A stretch of DNA of 64,000 nucleotides from Gymnothorax reevesii. Lineage: Eukaryota; Chordata; Actinopteri; Anguilliformes; Muraenidae. A program made the translations under genes and the position numbers. Below, piece after piece: positions 57,648-64,000 of the stretch (position 1 is its first letter; each line of letters begins with the position of its first letter). The notes beneath the pieces are model-generated. The model searched no databases. It had not been told where the DNA came from and saw only the letters and a list, made by a program, of their open reading frames with translations. The stretch lies in the NCBI GenBank assembly GCA_029721435.1, contig CM056573.1, positions 96,615,947 through 96,679,946 on the forward strand, written 5' to 3'.

Positions 57648-57781
57648 ATCCCACCCGAATCTGGAATGCCCAATTAGTGAACTATGTACAAAGCTTGCTC
57701 GTATGCCACCCCTTGCTGCCAACTCAGGATAGTGAAGACAGCTCACGGCTCTCCTCCGAAGCACGTGTCCGTCAGCCACTG
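57648..57781 (+). repeat. Short interspersed repeat, copy 2
   Basis: AATCCCACCCGAATCTGGAA, CTATGTACAAAGCTTGCTCG, CACCCCTTGCTGCCAACTCA; plus-strand partner of 40935-41084. Confidence 0.75.
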
Positions 57782-59943
57782 ATTGAACTTACAGCTTCTG
57801 TGTCTGTGAGTCACGGACAGTCACGACCAATACAGGCTTTATCTTCAGATATTTTACAAAGCCTGCATTGGAGGCCAGTTATTAGTGCTAACTATCGCTA
57901 GCAGTCCTGCTACCCAGCGTAACACGTTAGCTTCACTTACATTATTTGCTGCTATATCGTTAATTACAGCTTGTGGCTCCGAGTGCTTGATCGATGCAGC
58001 TGCTTCAGGTTTGAGAAGCAGCTGAAATGCTTATCCTGTGTCAAATTATCCTTTATTGACAAAGCTGTCTTTCGTGAAATGTTGAGCAAAAGCAGCTAAC
58101 GTTCCCTTTGGCCGAGGCCGTTTGCTGACAGCAAACAAAAAAGCTACCCACTGATTTCTGGTTGCATCGTCTTTTGGAAGAGAAACAGGTGTCTTTCTTT
58201 GCGTCAAAAAGTAAACAGACAAGCAGCTTTAGAAGAGACACTGACAAAACTGCACCTCAAATGATCTGGGGTTCCTCTTTTGTGTTTCCGAAAGTGTAGA
58301 TGCTACTACGGCATAGTATGATCTGCCGTTGTTAGTGCCTGCTGGAATAGCTTCCGGTGTGGGCAGGTCCAGCGCTGTGATTGGCTCTGGCTAGATCTGT
58401 ACTAATTGGATGGCATAAACTGACATCAGGTTTTGCCCAGATCTCGCGAAGATCTCGGGAGGAGCTGTTCAGAGAGTGTTGGGGTCACACAGAGGAAAGC
58501 TTTTCGTATGTGAGGAGACAAAATGGAGCCCAGGACTTCCCATGACCACTTGCTGCCTGCAAGCCCCTCCCGCCAGCAGGCCAGGCACATAAAAGCAGTG
58601 GTCAACCATTTTATCTCTCTCTCCTCTGCTCTTGGCTCTTGTCTCTTGGACTCATGTCTCTGGACTCTCTCTTGGCTCTCTCTCCCTTGGAGAGGCTCCT
58701 GCACCCCCTGGGGAGGTACTCCTCTCACACCTCTTAGGCCCAGTATAGACCGGCCACGCTGAAGAATCTGCCAGGCTACCAGGAGTAGAGCAAGCCTTGG
58801 AAGCAACAGCTTGCTTTCGAGGAGCGGCCAGCTTCCCTCCTCTTCCCACAGCAAAGACACGGACTTTTGCAGCACCAGAACCGCTCTTCCCAGCCGGATC
58901 AACATCGCCCACGATCGGATCCTCCAGCAACCTCCAAACCTCTTTCCTCTACTAAGGACTGGTAACGACTGGGCATTCAAACCTTCTTTTAAGACTAAGA
59001 CTGACTGTGTGTATTTGTAAAATGATAGTTGTTGTGATTGTTTTTAGGATTGTGTTTTAGTAGGACAGGATGGTATTAATGTGTAGCAGACAAGGTCTTG
59101 CATGCAAATAACCTCCTGTAGACTAACACGGCGCCTTTCCTGTGCAAAACACACACATATCTCTTCATTTTAACGTAATACACACACACAAACAACATTG
59201 AGTGTTTTAAGTCATTTAACTGACTTTAAAACTCTTAACTTTCCTTTGCTACAAAAACTTGGTCCCTGTTACAGTAGGATTGCCTTCCCTGACCTCCACA
59301 TGGTCAGCAAGGCCCCTCCACTCACACCTTAGATCATCCCTTTGTTCTCTCTCACCCACACCCGCACGCGCACACACACACACACACAAACCTCCTTCAT
59401 TGTGCATATAGTGTTTAGTGTAGTCTAGATTGTGTGTTTCATTTAAATAAATAGCCTTTAAAGACATATGCTGTGGTTATTAATGTTGTACAAGAGTGAA
59501 CAAAACTGCCAACCTCTTCTATAGAACTCTAAATCTTTCAATCTAACTGTTGATTGTGTAAGTTGGTTACAATTATTAATTTAATTATTAATCAATTTCC
59601 AAATTAATAGCTTAGTGGATATTGAGACTGAGGTTTTATTAATTGGCTATCATTTTCCCTTAACTGAGGAAGGGTGATGCACCGAGGTATTTATATTAAT
59701 ATTTAATATTAATATTACAATATCATATGTTTTTGATAGTCAAATTAATAATATGATTTGGCAAATTTCCCCAACATTGGTGTTCTGTATGAGGCCATTA
59801 CCCCAACAGAGAGGAAATCACGTTCATGAAATCACGTTCTTGGATTACGGCAAAACCTCTATCTTATGTTTAGAAACTTGAGGTTGAGAATGGACAACCA
59901 ACATTATAAAATTACTAATAAGAATGAAAAGAAGGATCAACCT
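57782..59943. other. Unrecognised, with CT-rich and CA runs
   Basis: 58615-58690 is a CT-rich tract (TCTTGGCTCTTGTCTCTTGG and variants) after an ACATAAAAGCAG TATA-like site; 59362-59390 is a (CA)n run. ATTTAAATAAATAGCCTTTA near 59440 could be a retroelement polyadenylation site, making 58430-59480 a weak LTR candidate. No gene was recognised. Confidence 0.35.
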
Positions 59944-60069
59944 AATAGGTCCCCTTTAAAGTTTTGGGGAAAAGGTCAAAGTACTAAGTAACTGTTGATC
60001 ATGTTACGAAATTGACCCTAGTCTCAAGTCAGACACCAGACGATTTCGACAACGGTCCTGCTGGGCGGC

Positions 60070-60380
60070 AGTCATCTGTCTGTTTGTCCATCTGTCTGCC
60101 TGTCTATTAACAGGATAACTCAAAAAGTTAGGAACGGTCTGGCATGAAATTTGGTTGAGTGAAAGGGGGTAGTCCATGGATGAATTGATTTTATTTCGGA
60201 AGTTATCCGGAGCATATTCAGGAATCTGGATTTGAAAAAATTTCAATATATCTGTCTTATGCGGTCTGTGTGATATTTCTGAGCAGATATCTCAAAAAGT
60301 TATGAACAGTTTGGCATGAAATTTGGTAGGACGGTAGGTGGTAGTCCAAGGAAGAGTTGATTTAATTTTTGCAGTAATTT
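60070..60380 (+). repeat. Duplicated 171-bp repeat
   Basis: ATAACTCAAAAAGTTAGGAA (60114) and ATATCTCAAAAAGTTATGAA (60286) head two direct copies that both continue TGGCATGAAATTTGGT and GGTAGTCCA. Related to 54240-54420. Confidence 0.7.
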
Positions 60381-61159
60381 GGAACATTACAATACATACA
60401 TTACAACCAAAGGAACAGATACATGGCATGAAAAAGCGTGCACTTTACCGAGTGCCCTCTAGCTTTTGTCGGGATCCTGAGAAGTAGCTCCTGGCACTGC
60501 TCACTTGCCACCCCTCCACCACCCCAGCTCCTCCCTTCAAGCATATCATTCATTAATCCTGTTTTCTTATAAATTAGTTGCCATTGTATAACAATATCTC
60601 TTAATTTTGGTCATTTTTCAATGGGGGGGGTTGTACTTGCAGCTCCTTGCCTTCGTTTCCTCGTTTGGACAGCCAGTGATCTCACCGAAGAGAGTCCCCA
60701 AACCCAATATATGCAAGTATGACTGGAGTCAATAAATATCGTACTTATTTTTGACAAAGTGGTCCTACCAGAATTATTACTATAATTAATTTTTACTGTT
60801 TAAATAAAATGAAATATTCAAAGAACTGGCATTTATATCTTTTAAAAATCATTATCTTCTTAAACCTTTTAGTCCTTTATGAAGTTTATAGACAAATATT
60901 AACAGGAAAATGGATTCATCTCTTAGTGCACCCTACAACGTCTGGCTACAAGGTACATAAATCACTTCTGAAGCCTTCCTTTTGATTGAAATAGAATTGT
61001 AATCAAAAGCCATATGGCTCAATTCCCCGGCATTATTGATCTACAGATTACAGTGTATGAAATGCAATTACAGCATCTGCGTTTCCCTATAAGTAATTAA
61101 TAGCACATAAGTCACGATGGAATCCTGCAGGGCTTTCAGTTACCATGGTGGCTCCTCAC
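60381..61159. other. Intron near the rgs6 donor
   Basis: No repeat or extra exon recognised apart from a short G run near 60621. Confidence 0.5.
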
Positions 61160-61266
61160 CTGGAAACGATAAAATGTCCCATCATCCTTCAATGTGAGAA
61201 CGTGATCAGAGATGGGAAAGATGTAGCCTTGGGCTGCGATGAGGCTGCCAAAATGAATGGCTTCAA
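61160..61266 (-). CDS. rgs6: rgs6 exon, DEP domain part 2
   Basis: Exon of 107 nt on the minus strand. After completing a valine codon (G+TT) it encodes [20 protein letters not shown] and then [15 protein letters not shown]. Acceptor TTTTGCAG/TTGAAG; donor TTCCAG/GTGAGG; it ends exactly on a codon (phase 0). This is the second half of the DEP domain of an R7-family RGS protein. [18 protein letters not shown] is the RGS6 form; RGS7 has a different residue pattern here (AAHGYFF). The GTGAGG donor opens the 54-kb intron whose acceptor is at 6977. There are no frame-breaking changes, so the gene looks functional. Confidence 0.93.
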
Positions 61267-61532
61267 CTGCAAAAGAAGATGAGAGCATCTATGGCCTATT
61301 TTTCCTCTGGTAACATTACTTCTGAGAAAATTACATTGAGTCTGAAATCTGAAACCAACCTTGACTGTTCAAAAGCATTTGTCAGGCTGTAATAATCTAT
61401 TCACCATGTAAGACAAGTGGATACATGCACTGTTAATGGTGAGAAGTGTCATGTGCCGAATATTGTTTATGAGCAGCATTTTTGCATAAAGTATATTTGA
61501 GAGTATATTACTGTATATCAAGTATATTTTAC

Positions 61533-61583
61533 CTGGATCCTCAATGGAGAGGTTTTTCATGAGCCACTGCACCATTTCTGTGC
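61533..61583 (-). CDS. rgs6: rgs6 exon, DEP domain part 1
   Basis: Internal exon of 51 nt read on the minus strand. It encodes GTEMVQWLMKNLSIEDP, where the first glycine codon is completed by GC after the acceptor. The acceptor is ATCAG/GC and the donor CCAG/GTAAAA. The introns on both sides are phase 1. The peptide is the part of the DEP domain that in R7-family RGS proteins (RGS6, 7, 9, 11) binds the membrane anchor R7BP or R9AP; the protein pairs with Gbeta5 and speeds GTP hydrolysis on Gi/o. LMKNLSIEDP agrees with RGS6 rather than RGS7 (LIKNLTIEDP in my memory of the family). It joins in frame to the exon at 61160-61266 across a 266-bp intron. Earlier exons are not in the window. Confidence 0.9.
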
Positions 61584-62204
61584 CTGATAATGACAAAAGA
61601 CATATGATTCATCTTTGAGTCGAACAGTAACCAGTTAAAATTTATTTTGCATATTGTATTTTCAGCCAAGTGACATCATGCTCAGACATTTCACTGCAGG
61701 CATTTGATGCTGAACCTGATGCTGAACTTGAATTGAAATGATACAGTGTTTCCATTTATTATGCAGTGAGTACAACTGATATGAATGCAGTTTATTCTGG
61801 AAATAAGAAGTAACAATAAAATAATTTAAGGTGCATACAGAGCATCTGAAAAAGTAAAAAGCTAACTTTCATCCCAGCAACAGAATGGTGAAATATTACA
61901 TTCCATCAATAAACGAATGTATTACAAAATGAAAGTAAACAATTTATCCTTTGGCCTGTACAGTAATTTGAGGCACCAGGGCTTCATTGAAATGACATCA
62001 AGTCAGGTAATATAGAATCTCCGAAATCCTGATAACTTGGCCGGGAGAATAAGACTGATTTTGGCGCCAAGATGGTAGAAACATGGACCTGGAGCCCGAA
62101 AATGGTCAGGTGATACAGTTTTTGAGACAGCATCAGCAAGAATAGTGAGACAGAATGAACTAGACTGCAAGAGATTCAGTGACATTTATTTCCTTCCATT
62201 CAGG
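61584..62204. other. Intron upstream of the first visible rgs6 exon
   Basis: No exon recognised on either strand. Confidence 0.5.
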
Positions 62205-62350
62205 GTCGACGTCAGAACTAGGAATTGGGGGGCACTGATACATCCCTTTAAAATAATTATTAGTCCTGACTTGTACTCAATCATTTTCTAAATTCACAAT
62301 ACATTAACTCCAAAAACACTTCACTCCATCCTGCATTGCTAGTTAGCCCA
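62205..62350 (+). repeat. Diverged copy of the 43024 hAT-like repeat
   Basis: GAATTGGGGGGCACTGATAC, CATCCCTTTAAAATAATTAT and CTCCAAAAACACTTCA parallel 43040-43150. Confidence 0.5.
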
Positions 62351-63970
62351 TTAACGTAATAGTCTAGGAGCCAGTGAGAGTTTCATTAGCAGTTTGAGCC
62401 AGAAAGGTTTGAGGTGTGGAATAAATAGCTTGTGGGTCATAGGAATGGAGATTCTTAATTTCTACAAATGTGGGATACAGCAGAGGCGCCACTAAAAGCA
62501 CCCCAAAAAATCACTCAAATTCGCAATTATCGCCCAATCAATATTTTTTTATGAATGGAGTAATGTTCATGTACTTCTTACAAAATTCCATCGTAAGAAT
62601 ACAGAATTTTGGATAAGTGTACTAAAGAAGCACGTTAATTAGCACTAATTAGCTTCTTAATTGTATCCCCTGAACTCGTTCGGAGGATACTATTGATTTG
62701 GCCTCGTCACGCGTCCGCAGAGATTTTCTTGTGAACGCTCTATAGCCCACATAAGAGCACTGATTCTTTTCAAATTTTGCAGGGACATGTATTATGGTAA
62801 GTTCACGACACCCATTGATTTTGGGTACTCTGGGACCATCTAGGCCCAACCGGGGGGCCTTCGGGGGATACATGTACTCGGTTGCCGAGTGCTCTAGTTA
62901 GTACTTTGAGCTCATCAACAAAACCTCTGCCAAAATATAGGCTTTGGTAGCTCAAAAAAAGAACAGTTACTTAAGAATGTATGAAAGACAGGATTCCCTA
63001 TTAACCCCTTTCTGCAGACGTAGACGCCCGCATCTATAGACCTGCAAATTGGAAAAACGCTGTTACTGTACTCGATCACTAAATGGCACCCCCGGATCAG
63101 TTATTGAATGTTCACAAGCAAGCAGACCTCCAATGCTGTTCTGAATATGGGGAAGTTCACTCCACGCCCGGTTTTTCAAGAGCTGCATGAATTAAACTCC
63201 TCAGCTAAGCCTGATGTGCAAACTGGTCAGTATCCTTGCCTATAGTATCGATCCAGCAGTTTAAAAAAACGATATCTTGACACAGAAAAAATCGTTATCC
63301 TCTGTAGCAACCAGATAAGCCACAGTGAGCCAACAGTATTCCAAGTAATGGTTCAGAAAAATCAGTTTTCTGAGGCAAAAAAATCGACATGGTATTGATT
63401 CTCTCACATTCTACTGTTAATTACAGTCGTCACATACAAAAAAATTCGTAGTTCCCTACCGTGGATTTACGCGCAGATCCATTCATTGACAAATTCAGCG
63501 CTTCTTTATATCCACCCGAGTACTGGCGTTGATAGCCAATCACTCAATCATACGCTCAAGCTCTTCTGCGTAATTGGATAGTTACACTTCATGCCCTGTG
63601 AAGCTACCCTGGTAAAAAATGTATTGATTGGCTCGTTTCTTATCCAATTCCCGAGTGTTTAAACATTTTAGAGTAAGCGAAACTAATTGATTGGACAAAC
63701 ACAGAGCATACAAACCTATGCGTATCAGCATGTTCGGTTGTATCCTGTCTACGTTATGCACATTACGCGGTTAAAATAGACGCGATTTATAGAAAACGCG
63801 TTCGCAAAACTGGCCTTGAAGTGTCCAGTTACATTTACAGGATTTAAATGAGATAAGGATATGGTCAATTGGAATTATTTAGAATGAAACAGGACCGGAG
63901 GGTTCCTGCTATTGGATCGGTCTCTGGAGAAGGGATTCATGAGAAAGGTGAGGCTGCTACTTTGTTATTT
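62351..63970. other. Unrecognised intron
   Basis: Around 62680-62890 a segment with CCTAGGC-like and GGGGGGCCTTCGGGGGATAC resembles repeats known from many animals but was not assigned. TTAACCCCTTTCTGCAGACG at 63001 looks like a piggyBac-type end (TTAA then CCC) with no partner in the window. No rgs6 exon. Confidence 0.35.
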
Positions 63971-63996
63971 GTTGTTGTTGTTGTTGTTGTTGTTGT
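63971..63996. repeat. (GTT)n microsatellite
   Basis: Nine or so GTT units at the right edge of the window. Confidence 0.95.
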
Positions 63997-64000
63997 TTTT

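Larger units (their letters stand above)
54989..59957. mobile_element. Possible TTAA-flanked DNA element, 5 kb
   Basis: TTAAAGGGGACCTATT at 54987-55002 and its inverse AATAGGTCCCCTTTAA at about 59944-59959, each next to TTAA, as in T2/Kolobok-type repeats. A third plus-strand AAAGGGGACCTATTTTGCTA is at 54667. Only about 16 bp agree at the two ends, so they may be ends of different copies. No transposase was seen between them. Confidence 0.4.
6977..61159 (-). other. rgs6: Giant rgs6 intron (54,183 bp)
   Basis: Donor GTGAGG follows base 61160 on the minus strand and the acceptor CTCATCCAG precedes base 6976. Both flanking exons are phase 0 and adjacent in the known R7 RGS protein, so nothing coding is missing between them. 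Nearly all recognisable content of the intron is transposon-derived. The other introns of this gene seen here are 207, 266 and 570 bp, so the expansion is local. Confidence 0.9.

Noticed and set aside
58426..58980. 184-codon minus-strand arginine/glutamate-rich frame
   Set aside because: Reads the complement of a CT-rich low-complexity tract; no homology recognised.
61600..64000. Upstream rgs6 exon (expected to encode the start of the DEP domain)
   Set aside because: Searched on the minus strand for the conserved IRTVKSFL-type peptide; not found, so it lies beyond the window.

Overview
This is vertebrate DNA, almost certainly from a ray-finned (teleost-grade) fish. The window lies inside one host gene on the minus strand. 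Five short exons with canonical AG/GT borders and continuous reading phase encode part of the R7-family G-protein regulator rgs6 (DEP domain and the helical linker after it). Two exons sit at the right edge (61533-61583, 61160-61266) and three at the left edge (6925-6976, 6653-6717, 6011-6082). Everything between 6977 and 61159 is therefore a single intron of 54,183 bp. The promoter, the first coding exons, and the GGL and RGS domain exons lie outside the window.

The giant intron and the flanking introns are packed with transposable elements of many clades, which is the main reason for calling a fish. LINEs: a broken L2 (572-2415, split by a MITE), a full-length L1/Tx1-type element with a perfect 14-bp target-site duplication (9859-15521), an L2-like 3' end (19780-20365), a CR1-type element with a long open frame (24430-26042), an L1 ORF1-only piece (33300-34688), a LINE ending in (AAAC)n (36679-39681), and an RTE-like LINE with a perfect 12-bp duplication (43249-45336). 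LTR elements: a broken Gypsy element (40060-42600 and 45770-46860) and several LTR-like blocks. DNA transposons: a full Tc1-type element with one nonsense codon (47028-48621), a hAT-type MITE with a perfect 8-bp duplication (49524-49870), two MITEs with apparent 3-bp duplications, TTAA-flanked ends at 54989/59957, and others. tRNA-derived SINEs, minisatellites and microsatellites fill further gaps.

The most unusual object is at 29768-33277. Two nearly identical inverted repeats of about 460-480 bp enclose a minus-strand frame of 413 codons with one internal stop. It has the spaced acidic motifs HMEADT, DAEDADVVVL and HTGADAVSSFYGHGK, which I read as a PIN/FEN1-like nuclease fold. No recognisable transposase lies between the repeats. 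It looks like a poorly described long-TIR DNA transposon.

Nesting gives relative ages: the 357-bp MITE is younger than the L2; the L1 is younger than the Penelope-like sequence it splits; the 3.4-kb composite 19751-23139 is younger than the minisatellite it splits; the RTE-like LINE is younger than the repeat that interrupts Gypsy; the hAT MITE is younger than its 40-bp minisatellite. No bacterial features, CRISPR arrays, rRNA genes or functional tRNA genes were seen.
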